Assembly (NCBI GenBank): GCA_900554205.1
Contig: USGM01000085.1
Location: forward strand, 1 to 14,581
Length of the DNA: 14,581 bases
Source of the DNA: an uncultured Lachnospiraceae bacterium
GTDB lineage: Bacteria; Bacillota; Clostridia; Lachnospirales; Lachnospiraceae
Direction of reading: 5' to 3'
The position numbers and the translations under genes are program-made. Positions 5,445 through 12,369 of this stretch are shown piece by piece. Under the pieces are notes generated by a model. It made no database searches, was not told the origin of the DNA, and saw nothing but the letters and a program-made list of their open reading frames with translations. Positions within the stretch are counted from its first letter, which is position 1; every line of letters starts with the position of its first letter.

Positions 5445-7512
5445 AACTATCCTTTCCGGCCCCGGATAAGGGCGTGGCTTCTGAACTGTGCATTGCCTCC
5501 GTCAGAAGCTGTTTTATTTCATTTGTGGCTTCTTTCATTTTCTTTATTTCGCAGCGGTACAGCTCCGCCTGTCTCTCATAAGCATTTTCCAGAAAAGCGA
5601 TCTCGTCGGAGCAATCGCTGTCAGCGTTCCGCTCCTTCTCCAACAGGCTGATCACAACATCGAAGAGATCCTCGTGACCGATAATTCTTCCGTAGCCCCA
5701 TTTCAGGCGCTCCTTCGGCTGATACAGGCTGTTGCCCGTGAAATGCTCATAGACCTCTCTGTCAAAGGAAAACGCATAAAAATTATTGTCAACCTGATAC
5801 AGCTTTCGCAGGGCAACGGAGATTTTTCCCTGTCTTAAGTCATTGACAGCCTCCGAGAGGAGGAGCAGATGCTCCTGCAGGATGCGGTGGGGAAAGAGGA
5901 CATTGCCGTGCCAGTCAATGCGCACGAAGGTGTCCTGTTCCTTCTGGAACGCGGCAAGGAGCTTTGCCTCCGCGATCCGTGAGCGGGAGAAGAGTTCATC
6001 CGCCTCCGCAGGACGGTTTTCGGCTAATGCCTGCGCATAGGCTGCATTCAGCCCGGTGACCTTCCGGTAAATGGGATCGGCTGCCTCTGCGGCGGCCTGC
6101 AGGGCATTAATGAGTGCAACGCTGTCCGCACCGAGCGCCTCACAGCGCGGAAGGTCGAGCAGGGAAGCGGCTCTTTGCAATACCCCGGCGAAGGACAGCG
6201 GGACGACGGCGGTTTCGTCGATTGCCATCAGCAGCAGACCGAACAGCTCGTGATGCATCCGGTAGACGTCCTCGTCGTAATAATTGTCGTTGTCGAACTG
6301 CGAATGATAATTGGTCTCCATGAAGCTTCCGCCGGTGAAATCATTTACCATGGAGGGAATACCAGCGATGGCGATGGAAAAGTCATCAGACCAGGTCTCA
6401 ATGGGCGCGGTGATTTTAGTCTCCTCCGGGTAGGCAGGAGTCAGCGTGGGCAGCTCCACCAGAAAATGCTCCAGAAACGGAAGGTATTCCCATGTGCTTC
6501 TGATTCTCGCCCTCGTCCCATGGGCAAGGGCAGGCAACTCAAAGTTCAGGTCGGCAATCACCTTTCCGCGCCAGTCGGGATGGACGGTGAAGACCTCCTC
6601 ATAAGCGCCGGTTGACCAGTCGAACTGGGAGTCGATGACACCCCATTCCTCGGATGCCATGGCGCAGAAGGTGAGGGTATTCTCCGGCTGATAGCCGATC
6701 TCCAGCAGTGTCTTCGCAATACATAGCATCATGGAGATGGCGGTGTTATCATCCTGAAAGCCGTCGAAGTAGGAGTCATAGTGCGCTGAGAGAAGAATGC
6801 GCCGCTCAGGGTGCCGTCCCGGAATCTCGCCGACGATGTTGTAGGTCGTCTGGTCGGGAGTCACGCGGGAAACCGCATCCAGCAGGACGGAAAGCTCGCC
6901 CTGTGCGTCAAGCGCCCGCTTCAGCAGCGCGGCGTCTCTGCGCGAGATGGAGAAGGCGGGAGCATCGGCGGGGCCGGAGATGTCCTGTGCGTTCAGCGCT
7001 GCCTCATCGACCTCACCGTAGCCGCCCGTCTGTACCGCGATGACAGCGGCGGCGCCCTTCAGGTGTGCCTGATAGACGGGATAATTAATCCACCATTCAT
7101 CCCGCTGATTGATGTCCACCAACACCAGCTTGCCCTTGACATCCTTTCCCTCATAATCGAATTTTGTGCCCTTTCCGACATAGACAAGGGAGAATGGGGC
7201 AGCGCCGTCGGTGATAAAGTTTGTCTGGTAGGAGCCGAGCTGTACGGTCTGGGTGGTGCCATCCTTCGTGTGGAAGGTCAGTATCGCTCGCTGGAACTCC
7301 CATGCGTCAACCCTGATCGCATCCTTGTAGACCTTGGGAAAGCCCAGGGAACGCATCGTGTCGGCTAGCAGCTCGCCGGTTGCCAGCTCTGCGGCGGAGC
7401 CTGCTGTACGATAGCCGAGTGCGGGGTTAGAGGCGTTCTTTTCCATTTCCTTTGCCAGACGGTAGGACCAGGAGACATCCAGAGCCTTTAAGTATTCCTG
7501 TTGTTTTTTCAT
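5434..7512 (-). CDS. Large M28-family zinc metallopeptidase with PA-like insert
   Basis: The 692-residue protein matches the M28 (aminopeptidase Y / PSMA-like) fold. Its putative di-zinc ligands and base are H244 in SAHYDS, D254 in FQDDN, E288/E289 in ASEEWG, D321 in ADLNFE and H403 in NYHSQFDN. The His-to-Asp spacing of 10 equals that of PSMA. Residues about 95-215 look like a protease-associated insert (VYVGKGTKFDYEGKDVKGKL). The C-terminal 250 residues are mainly helical, as in dimerising M28B enzymes. No signal peptide or membrane anchor is seen, so it should be cytoplasmic, unlike many M28 enzymes. ATG 7512 follows GGAGGAGA and overlaps the DUF5721 stop as ATGA. A role in peptide turnover is the family expectation; the substrate is unknown. 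Confidence 0.88.
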   Translation of the reverse strand: MKKQQEYLKALDVSWSYRLAKEMEKNASNPALGYRTAGSAAELATGELLADTMRSLGFPKVYKDAIRVDAWEFQRAILTFHTKDGTTQTVQLGSYQTNFITDGAAPFSLVYVGKGTKFDYEGKDVKGKLVLVDINQRDEWWINYPVYQAHLKGAAAVIAVQTGGYGEVDEAALNAQDISGPADAPAFSISRRDAALLKRALDAQGELSVLLDAVSRVTPDQTTYNIVGEIPGRHPERRILLSAHYDSYFDGFQDDNTAISMMLCIAKTLLEIGYQPENTLTFCAMASEEWGVIDSQFDWSTGAYEEVFTVHPDWRGKVIADLNFELPALAHGTRARIRSTWEYLPFLEHFLVELPTLTPAYPEETKITAPIETWSDDFSIAIAGIPSMVNDFTGGSFMETNYHSQFDNDNYYDEDVYRMHHELFGLLLMAIDETAVVPLSFAGVLQRAASLLDLPRCEALGADSVALINALQAAAEAADPIYRKVTGLNAAYAQALAENRPAEADELFSRSRIAEAKLLAAFQKEQDTFVRIDWHGNVLFPHRILQEHLLLLSEAVNDLRQGKISVALRKLYQVDNNFYAFSFDREVYEHFTGNSLYQPKERLKWGYGRIIGHEDLFDVVISLLEKERNADSDCSDEIAFLENAYERQAELYRCEIKKMKEATNEIKQLLTEAMHSSEATPLSGAGKDSYDK

Positions 7513-8024
7513 AGGTTATCTCCTCCTGTGTACGCGATTTCCTTTCCATCGAGATATTTCAGCATTGCTTTATCCCAGATCCGGTCAGGTTCCTTGGAAA
7601 GAAGGAAGGTGTGGAACGAGGTGCCTGTTGTGAGCATTGCCTTTGCGCCGTCGTAGCGTATCGTCAGGACAAGTGCCTTCAACTGGGAGGGATCGATGTC
7701 GCAGTTTTCCCGTGCCAGAAGCGCCAGCGCCTTCTCCGGCATAAGATGCAGGACAAAGCGAAAGAAGAGCGGGGTACGCTTTCCCTTGATCAGATCAAAG
7801 CAGAAGTTCCTGATTTCGCTCCACGGACGGAAGCCTTCATAGGAGGCAGGGTAGGGGGACTCGTCCTCCCGCCCTGCAAAAAAGTCTTCATTGATATGTC
7901 CGTCTATCGTGAAGGTGTTCACCGTGCTGATGACCGCCTCCTCCAACAGAAAACAGTCGAAGGCATCGGAAGCCAGAAGCTTGCTCATAAAATTTTTCAT
8001 GGAAGAAATTTCGATCGCAATCAT
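7509..8024 (-). CDS. DUF5721 family protein
   Basis: The 171-residue soluble protein resembles the DUF5721 proteins common in Lachnospiraceae. The N-terminal segment MKNFMSKLLASDAFDCFLLE (9-28), a central FDLIKGKRTPLFFRFVLHL (76-94), the IRYDG motif and the TTGTSFHTFLL segment all fit that family. Its function is unknown. The gene is first of a minus-strand operon with the M28 peptidase and the GNAT gene; its TGA overlaps the peptidase ATG by four bases, so translation is coupled. A weak GAGG site precedes ATG 8024. A plausible promoter lies about 60-90 bases upstream. Confidence 0.8.
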   Translation of the reverse strand: MIAIEISSMKNFMSKLLASDAFDCFLLEEAVISTVNTFTIDGHINEDFFAGREDESPYPASYEGFRPWSEIRNFCFDLIKGKRTPLFFRFVLHLMPEKALALLARENCDIDPSQLKALVLTIRYDGAKAMLTTGTSFHTFLLSKEPDRIWDKAMLKYLDGKEIAYTGGDNL

Positions 8025-8084
8025 TTTTGCCTCATTGATTTCATTTTTTATCTTGTTTCAAGCTTATCTTACAGCTACCCCTAC

Positions 8085-8113
8085 AGTATAGTACAAATTG
8101 ATTTTTGTGTACA
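8085..8113 (-). promoter_or_regulatory. Putative promoter for the DUF5721-M28-GNAT operon
   Basis: On the minus strand TGTACA (8108-8113) is followed after 17 bases by TATACT (8085-8090), with 4/6 and 5/6 consensus matches. The expected start near 8078 gives a leader of about 54 bases before ATG 8024. A second weaker pair (TTGTTC-17-TATGTA) lies slightly further upstream. Confidence 0.4.
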
Positions 8114-8194
8114 TAATGTTTTTCTTTACAGGGAACAATTATTGTGCTAACATATATGTAGTAATGAAAACTACATGTAAAAGAATTTGAAACC

Positions 8195-8225
8195 TTGACG
8201 AATAATTTTGATAACTTGATATAAA
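8195..8225 (+). promoter_or_regulatory. Putative promoter for the DegV-family gene
   Basis: TTGACG (8195-8200) is a 5/6 -35 match. TATAAA (8220-8225) follows with a rather long 19-base spacer; GATATA (8218-8223) gives the ideal 17. An alternative pair, TTGAAA (8187) with GATAAC (8210), cannot be excluded. The region is strongly AT-rich, so the exact choice is uncertain. Confidence 0.4.
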
Positions 8226-8238
8226 ATGTAGTAGAGTC

Positions 8239-8265
8239 CTATCTGCGGAGAAAACCCGCAGGTAG
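8239..8265 (+). other. Leader hairpin immediately upstream of the DegV ribosome site
   Basis: CTATCTGCGG (8239-8248) pairs with CCGCAGGTAG (8256-8265) in a 10-bp stem containing a single G-T pair, closed by the 7-base loop agaaaac. It lies in the presumed 5' leader, just before the purine-rich GGAAAGGCAGGG ahead of ATG 8287. No U-run follows, so it is not an intrinsic terminator. It may stabilise the mRNA or tune translation. I do not recognise a riboswitch class. Confidence 0.55.
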
Positions 8266-8286
8266 CGGAAAGGCAGGGTAAGTGTT

Positions 8287-9123
8287 ATGGGTTATAGAAT
8301 TGTGGTTGACAGCTGTTGTGAGCTGCCGGAGGAACAGGCAAGGGATGAGAGATTCCGGATCGTACCGCTGGAGCTTTCGGTGGGAGATTATCATATCATG
8401 GATGATGAAAATTTCAGTCAGGCGGACTTTCTGCACAGGGTGGCAGAGTACCCGGAATGTCCGAAATCTGCCTGCCCATCGCCCGAAAAGTTCCTGAGTG
8501 CTTACGGAACGGAGGCGGAGCGGGTGTATGTGATTACCTTGTCCTCCCAGCTCAGCGGAAGCTATAACAGCGCGATGCTGGCGCAGCGGATTTATCTGGA
8601 GGAGCACGGAGAGAAGCACATCCATGTGTTTGACTCGGAGTCGGCAAGCTGCGGAGAGACGCAGATCGCTTTGAAGATCATGGAGCTTGAGGAGCAGGGG
8701 CTGGACTTTGAGACGATCGTGGAGAAGGTGGAGGCATTCCGGAGCAGTGTGCGTACTTATTTTGTGCTGGATAATCTCGATACACTCCGGAAGAACGGCA
8801 GGCTTTCGGCGGTAAAGGCGCTGGTTGCATCGACCTTGAGCATCAAGCCGATCATGGCGGGCTGTAAGGGCATGATTCTCCAGAAGGCACAGTGCGTCGG
8901 GATGAAAAAGGCGATCGCGCGGCTCGGGGAGATTCTGGCATCCGAGCTGAAGGATGCGAAGGAGAGATGCCTGATTATCAGCCATTGCAATGCGCCGGAG
9001 CGCGCGGAGCTGATGAAAAAGCTGATTCTTGCCAGAACGGAGATCAAGCGCGTGATCATTCTGAATACCAGGGGCATCAGCAGCATGTATGCCAACGACG
9101 GCGGCATCATCGTGACGGTGTAA
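8287..9123 (+). CDS. DegV family fatty-acid-binding protein
   Basis: The 278-residue length and the two-lobe EDD fold features fit DegV/FakB proteins, which hold a fatty acid for phosphorylation by FakA in Gram-positive bacteria. Visible marks are the opening IVVDSCCELP (5-14), SACPSPEKFLSAY (61-73, where many relatives have T-S-Q-P-S), ITLSSQLSGSYNSA (83-96), the DNLDTLRKNGRLS helix-loop (about 162-174) and the STLSIKPIM segment. The C-terminal lobe ends in NDGGIIVTV. The Cys in place of the usual Gln of the T-S-Q-P-S motif is a modest deviation near the ligand pocket. The gene is preceded by a hairpin leader and appears monocistronic. No fakA kinase gene lies in the window, as is common for DegV paralogues. 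Confidence 0.9.
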   Translation: MGYRIVVDSCCELPEEQARDERFRIVPLELSVGDYHIMDDENFSQADFLHRVAEYPECPKSACPSPEKFLSAYGTEAERVYVITLSSQLSGSYNSAMLAQRIYLEEHGEKHIHVFDSESASCGETQIALKIMELEEQGLDFETIVEKVEAFRSSVRTYFVLDNLDTLRKNGRLSAVKALVASTLSIKPIMAGCKGMILQKAQCVGMKKAIARLGEILASELKDAKERCLIISHCNAPERAELMKKLILARTEIKRVIILNTRGISSMYANDGGIIVTV

Positions 9124-9215
9124 AGGAACGGATAATTTAAGAAACCTTCTCTTGCAGCAGCATGAAATATCTGGTAATATTGGAACAGAGGCAAACTGTT
9201 GCATGGAGAAGGAAG

Positions 9216-9623
9216 ATGAATAAACGGAGTGTTTGCGGGCAGCGTCTTTTATGCCTGCTCCTAATTCTATTCATGATTCTTGCGGGAATGCGTACTGAAG
9301 TGATTCAGGCGGATTCCTTTTCTTCGTCTTTAGTCTGCCAGACAGCAGCCATCCAGCAGATCAGCGGCGCGAGAGATATTGTTCTTTACCGCAGCACCAA
9401 CCTTCTGGAGATGGCGGAAAAATGTTCGATCACGGAGCCGGTCAGACGAACTGTCCAGAACATGAGGATCGGACAATGGTTTCTTACAGCAATTATCCTG
9501 GCGGCTTTGCTCGGACAGCAGCTGCCAGCGGACAGGTCTGTCCTTCCCAGGGGCGTCTGTGAGAATCAGTACAGGCGGAGAACCCTCGATTATATTCACC
9601 ACATGGACGGCAAAAAAGCATAA
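9216..9623 (+). CDS. Small exported or membrane protein ending in YIHHMDGKKA, function unknown
   Basis: The 135-residue product has a basic start and a hydrophobic core (residues 11-23), with a possible signal-peptidase site after VIQA (29-32). It therefore looks exported. A second hydrophobic stretch at about 87-100 would give a membrane anchor. The last residues (LDYIHHMDGKKA) resemble a short C-terminal motif I associate with small hypothetical proteins of Lachnospiraceae. I know no function for it. ATG 9216 is supported by GGAG (9205-9208) 7 bases upstream; a frame extension to 9162 lacks a ribosome site and would spoil the signal peptide. The gene ends shortly before a terminator hairpin at 9644 and stands apart from the next pair of ORFs. 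Confidence 0.6.
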   Translation: MNKRSVCGQRLLCLLLILFMILAGMRTEVIQADSFSSSLVCQTAAIQQISGARDIVLYRSTNLLEMAEKCSITEPVRRTVQNMRIGQWFLTAIILAALLGQQLPADRSVLPRGVCENQYRRRTLDYIHHMDGKKA

Positions 9624-9643
9624 CTGCCATAGAAGCTTTTGAA

Positions 9644-9665
9644 ACGCTTGTAGAAGCGTCTTTTT
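9644..9665 (+). terminator. Intrinsic terminator after the small exported protein
   Basis: ACGCTT (9644-9649) pairs with AAGCGT (9654-9659) around a GTAG tetraloop and is followed by CTTTTT. The stem is only 6 bp, but the loop size and the T-run are those of a standard Rho-independent terminator. Confidence 0.65.
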
Positions 9666-9748
9666 GGCGTGTCGGTCTTTTCGGGAGAAAGGACTTTTTG
9701 ACGTGCCGGAATCCGCGTACATAACAGGTAAAAGGAGAGAAAGACGAT

Positions 9749-9910
9749 ATGGTTGAAAAGGTTGTGTTCGCAGTGATGATGATTATTGCTGCGGGAGCCG
9801 GTATCATGGGCTGCATATACGAAATTGGCGGAAGAAGAAAAGCGAATGCAGAAAGTAAGAGTCCGGAGGGCGAGGCTGCTTCGGAGGGAAAGGAGACTGA
9901 AAAAAGATGA
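9749..9910 (+). CDS. Small single-TM membrane protein (53 aa)
   Basis: The frame starts at ATG 9749 with GGAGA about 9-10 bases upstream. It encodes a hydrophobic helix (about residues 4-23, rich in V, I, A, G) followed by a hydrophilic Arg/Lys/Glu tail (EIGGRRKANAESKSPEGE and on). The predicted topology is a single-span membrane protein with a charged cytoplasmic tail. The stop overlaps the next start as ATGA (9907-9910), which argues that both are real. A weak TTGACG-16-CATAAC pair at 9698-9725 could be the promoter, although it would leave a very short leader. No homologue is recognised. Confidence 0.55.
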   Translation: MVEKVVFAVMMIIAAGAGIMGCIYEIGGRRKANAESKSPEGEAASEGKETEKR

Positions 9911-10050
9911 GCGCAGGAATGTGGATTATTATTATTCTGGGAGGAGCGGCAGGGCTGTTTTCTACCCTGTATATTGTAGTATCGATTTTTGCGGTTCTGA
10001 TTTACAAGTTCTATCGTAAGTGCAGACACCACATCTCCCTCTTTAACTGA
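9907..10050 (+). CDS. Small membrane protein (47 aa), partner of the preceding ORF
   Basis: ATG 9907 overlaps the TGA of the preceding ORF, and AGGAG (9891-9895) lies 11 bases upstream. The product is mostly one long hydrophobic span, WIIIILGGAAGLF through IFAVLIY (about residues 6-33). A basic, cysteine- and histidine-containing end follows (KFYRKCRHHISLFN). The TGA at 10048-10050 abuts the stop of the convergent LytTR gene. With its partner it forms a candidate two-component small membrane protein set. Its function is unknown: a toxin-like peptide, a signalling peptide and a membrane-complex subunit are all open. Confidence 0.5.
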   Translation: MSAGMWIIIILGGAAGLFSTLYIVVSIFAVLIYKFYRKCRHHISLFN

Positions 10051-10060
10051 TTAAGAGGGA
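10036..10060. repeat. Inverted repeat across the convergent stop codons
   Basis: TCCCTCTT (10036-10043) and AAGAGGGA (10053-10060) form an 8-bp perfect stem around a 9-base loop that holds the junction of the two stop codons (TGA 10048-10050 and TTA 10051-10053). Neither side has a clear U-run, so intrinsic termination is not supported. It may still be a processing or mRNA 3'-end structure. Confidence 0.5.
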
Positions 10061-10764
10061 GTACCGAACTGTGCCAGAAGCTTTCTGGCATAGGGCATGC
10101 ATCTGTGAGAGATGCGGAAAGCTTTGCCGTCACTCATTTTGGCGCTGCCCAGAAAGATTTTTTCCATGTAACGTCCGTTCAGTACGACATTTCTCGTCGG
10201 AGAGAAGAAAGCGGGAAAGGGCTCCAGCTGGGAGAATAAATTCTGGGCATTGTCAAGGAGCGTGAGAATACGTCCGTCCTTTAAGTGGATATGAAGCTTT
10301 TTGCCGGAGCCTACGGCATACAGGATGTCCGGCTCCGTGACATAGTAGGTCTCCTTTTCGACACGGAGCTCGATCAGGGGAACTGCCTGCTTTGTGATCT
10401 CAAGGGCGCGGTCAAGACTGGCAGACAGCTCGTCGGATTTAATCGGTTTGTCCAGAAAGAAGACATTGACCGGGAAGGTCATCTCCCGGTAATCAATATC
10501 AGAGCAACACATCACAATGGGCGCGTTGACGCCCTTTTTTATCAGTGCATTTACCACGTCAGCCCCGGAAACTCCGGGAGTCTTACACATATCAATATAG
10601 AATACATCATACTGCATGGGATTCGTGAGGAGTGATTCGGAATTTCCGAAGGAGTCTACGAACAGAATGCCCTCGTCGGCAGCCCGGCGGTCGGATTCCC
10701 GCTTGACCAGACGTTCAAATTGCTTGCGGTCGGCAACATTGTCATCACACAGTGCGATATGCAT
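10051..10764 (-). CDS. LytTR-family response regulator
   Basis: The 237-residue protein has a CheY-like receiver (1-122) and a LytTR DNA-binding domain (about 130-237). In the receiver the acidic pair is D7-D8, the phospho-acceptor is D58 in FYIDMCKTPGVSG, and the switch lysine is K106 in LDKPI. The LytTR part contains IELRVEKETYYV, ILYAVGSGKKLHIHLKDGR and FFSPTRNVVLN, the usual beta-rich pattern. LytTR regulators act on bacteriocin, competence, virulence or cell-wall genes; the target here is unknown. GGGGGAAA precedes ATG 10764. No histidine kinase gene adjoins it. Instead it lies 15 bases behind a DUF1294 gene and so at the end of an argG-led unit. Confidence 0.9.
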   Translation of the reverse strand: MHIALCDDNVADRKQFERLVKRESDRRAADEGILFVDSFGNSESLLTNPMQYDVFYIDMCKTPGVSGADVVNALIKKGVNAPIVMCCSDIDYREMTFPVNVFFLDKPIKSDELSASLDRALEITKQAVPLIELRVEKETYYVTEPDILYAVGSGKKLHIHLKDGRILTLLDNAQNLFSQLEPFPAFFSPTRNVVLNGRYMEKIFLGSAKMSDGKAFRISHRCMPYARKLLAQFGTPS

Positions 10765-10779
10765 AACAGTTTCCCCCTT

Positions 10780-11052
10780 TTAATGGATCGGCAGCAGCAG
10801 ATACAGGATGAATGCCTCCGCGAGGAAGATCGCGGGCATGCCATATCGGAAGTACCAGTGCTTTGTCTTATGATGAAAATAATGCATTCCAAGAGTACAG
10901 CCTAAGGAGCCGCCCACCAGTGCGGTCAGAAACAAAGAAGCCTCCGAGATGCGCCAGGCACCCCGGATGGCTCTTTTTTTGTCGATTCCCATGACTGCAA
11001 ATCCCAGAAGGTTTACAATGACCAGATAGGCAGCAAGGATTTTATAAAGCAT
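10780..11052 (-). CDS. DUF1294 family small membrane protein
   Basis: The 90-residue protein fits DUF1294: an N-terminal helix (about 3-21), then MGIDKKRAIRGAWRISE with the conserved D-K-x-x-A and W-R-I-x-E, then a glycine-rich helix (LVGGSLGCTLGMHYFHHKTK) carrying the G-M-x-x-F-x-H-K-T signature. A last helix precedes the C-terminus. The family has no settled role. AGG sits a few bases before ATG 11052, and argG ends 12 bases upstream, so it is probably read through from argG. The LytTR gene follows after 15 bases. Confidence 0.88.
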   Translation of the reverse strand: MLYKILAAYLVIVNLLGFAVMGIDKKRAIRGAWRISEASLFLTALVGGSLGCTLGMHYFHHKTKHWYFRYGMPAIFLAEAFILYLLLPIH

Positions 11053-11064
11053 ATGGCAACCTCA

Positions 11065-12288
11065 TTATAACATGTTCTCGCCCTGCTCCTGCATCTTCAT
11101 GGCGCGAACCTTGCAGGACAGACCGAACAGGTTGATGAAGCCCTCTGCATCGTGGTGGTCGTAGAGATCACCGGTCGTGAAGGAAGCGATGCTCTCGTTG
11201 TACAGAGAGTAGGGAGAGGTCGTTCCTGCCTTGATGATATTGCCCTTGTAGAGCTTGAACTTTACCTCGCCGGTGACATACTTCTGTGTCTCCTCGATGA
11301 ATGCCTGCTCCGCCTGACGGAGAGGTGTGAACCACTTGCCCTCGTATACCAGACTTGCAAAGCGGCTTCCGATTTCCTTCTTCATGGCATAGGTGTCACG
11401 ATCCAGAATAAGCTCCTCAAGCTGCTGATGTGCCTCCATCAGGATTGTTCCGCCGGGTGTCTCGTACACGCCGCGGGACTTCATGCCGACAACACGGTTC
11501 TCAACGATGTCGATGATGCCGATGCCGTGCTTGCCGCCGAGCTCGTTCAGGGTGGTGATGATCTCGGAAACCTTCATCTTCTTGCCGTTTACGGAGGTGG
11601 GCACGCCCTTTTCAAACGTCATTGTCACATATTCGTCCTGGTCGGGAGCCTTCTCGGGAGTAGTTCCGAGAACGAGCAGATGCTCAAAGTTAGGCTCGTT
11701 TGCGGGATCCTCCAGCTCCAGTCCCTCGTGGCTGATGTGCCAGATGTTCCGGTCACGGCTGTAGGAGGAGTCTGCGGAGAAGGGAAGATGGATGCCGTGT
11801 GCCTTGCAGTATTCGATCTCGGATTCACGGGAGTCCATTGTCCACTTATCGTTTCTCCATGCAGCGATAATCTTGATATCGGGAGCGAGTGCCTTGATGC
11901 CAAGCTCAAAACGGATCTGGTCGTTTCCCTTTCCGGTTGCGCCGTGGCAGATGGCGGTTGCGCCTTCCTTGCGGGCGATCTCAACCAGCTTCTTCGCGAT
12001 CAGAGGTCTTGCCATGGAAGTGCCGAGCAGGTACTTGTTTTCATAGATAGCGTTCGCCTGTACGCAGGGAACGATGTAATCGTCACAGAATTCGTCGATG
12101 ACGTTTTCGATGTACAGCTTGGAAGCGCCGCAGGACTTTGCACGCTCCTCAAGTCCGTCAAGCTCCTCAGCCTGTCCGCAGTCAACGCAGACACAGATAA
12201 CTTCATAATCAAAGTTTTCCTTTAACCAGGGAATGATTGCGGTGGTATCGAGACCGCCGGAGTAAGCGAGAACAACCTTTTCTTTCAT
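11065..12288 (-). CDS. argG: Argininosuccinate synthase
   Basis: The enzyme joins citrulline and aspartate, using ATP, to give argininosuccinate, the penultimate step of arginine synthesis. The 407-residue length is normal. The PP-loop AYSGGLDTTAI lies at residues 8-18. Further family marks are GTSMARPLIAKK, ICHGATGKGNDQIRFE and RESEIEYCKAHGI, then SYSRDRNIWHISHEG with ELEDPANEP in the substrate region. ATG 12288 is preceded by GGAGG; an upstream extension to 12615 on this strand would run across the promoter region and the start of argC and is not plausible. It is divergent from argC and shares a 255-base control region with it. argH is not in the window. Confidence 0.97.
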   Translation of the reverse strand: MKEKVVLAYSGGLDTTAIIPWLKENFDYEVICVCVDCGQAEELDGLEERAKSCGASKLYIENVIDEFCDDYIVPCVQANAIYENKYLLGTSMARPLIAKKLVEIARKEGATAICHGATGKGNDQIRFELGIKALAPDIKIIAAWRNDKWTMDSRESEIEYCKAHGIHLPFSADSSYSRDRNIWHISHEGLELEDPANEPNFEHLLVLGTTPEKAPDQDEYVTMTFEKGVPTSVNGKKMKVSEIITTLNELGGKHGIGIIDIVENRVVGMKSRGVYETPGGTILMEAHQQLEELILDRDTYAMKKEIGSRFASLVYEGKWFTPLRQAEQAFIEETQKYVTGEVKFKLYKGNIIKAGTTSPYSLYNESIASFTTGDLYDHHDAEGFINLFGLSCKVRAMKMQEQGENML

Positions 12289-12331
12289 AAGTATAACCTC
12301 CATAAAGTTTTCAAATGTTTCATCTGAGAAC

Positions 12332-12360
12332 ACTATACAACAGAAAAAATGCAAATGCAA
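12332..12360 (-). promoter_or_regulatory. Putative promoter for argG
   Basis: On the minus strand TTGCAT (12355-12360) is followed after 17 bases by TATAGT (12332-12337). The -10 has 5/6 matches and the -35 only 3/6, as expected for a regulated promoter. The leader before ATG 12288 would be about 37 bases. The first arginine-box half-site begins 10 bases upstream of the -35. Confidence 0.5.
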
Positions 12361-12369
12361 GTGAAAATA

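Noticed and set aside
8226..8286. Riboswitch in the DegV leader
   Set aside because: Only a single hairpin is present. No aptamer consensus that I know is visible and there is no alternative terminator.
8239..9204. 321-codon minus-strand frame opposite the DegV gene
   Set aside because: It is antisense to a clear DegV protein. The translation is His/Arg/Leu-rich, as expected of a shadow frame, and has no family features.
9698..9725. Promoter TTGACG-16-CATAAC before the tiny membrane ORFs
   Set aside because: The -10 is weak, and the predicted start falls almost on the ribosome site, so it was not listed as a feature.
10036..10060. Intrinsic terminator between the tiny ORFs and the LytTR gene
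   Set aside because: The stem is good but no T-run follows on either strand, so it is listed only as an inverted repeat.
11152..12225. 357-codon plus-strand frame opposite argG
   Set aside because: It is a codon-bias shadow of argG and does not resemble any protein family.
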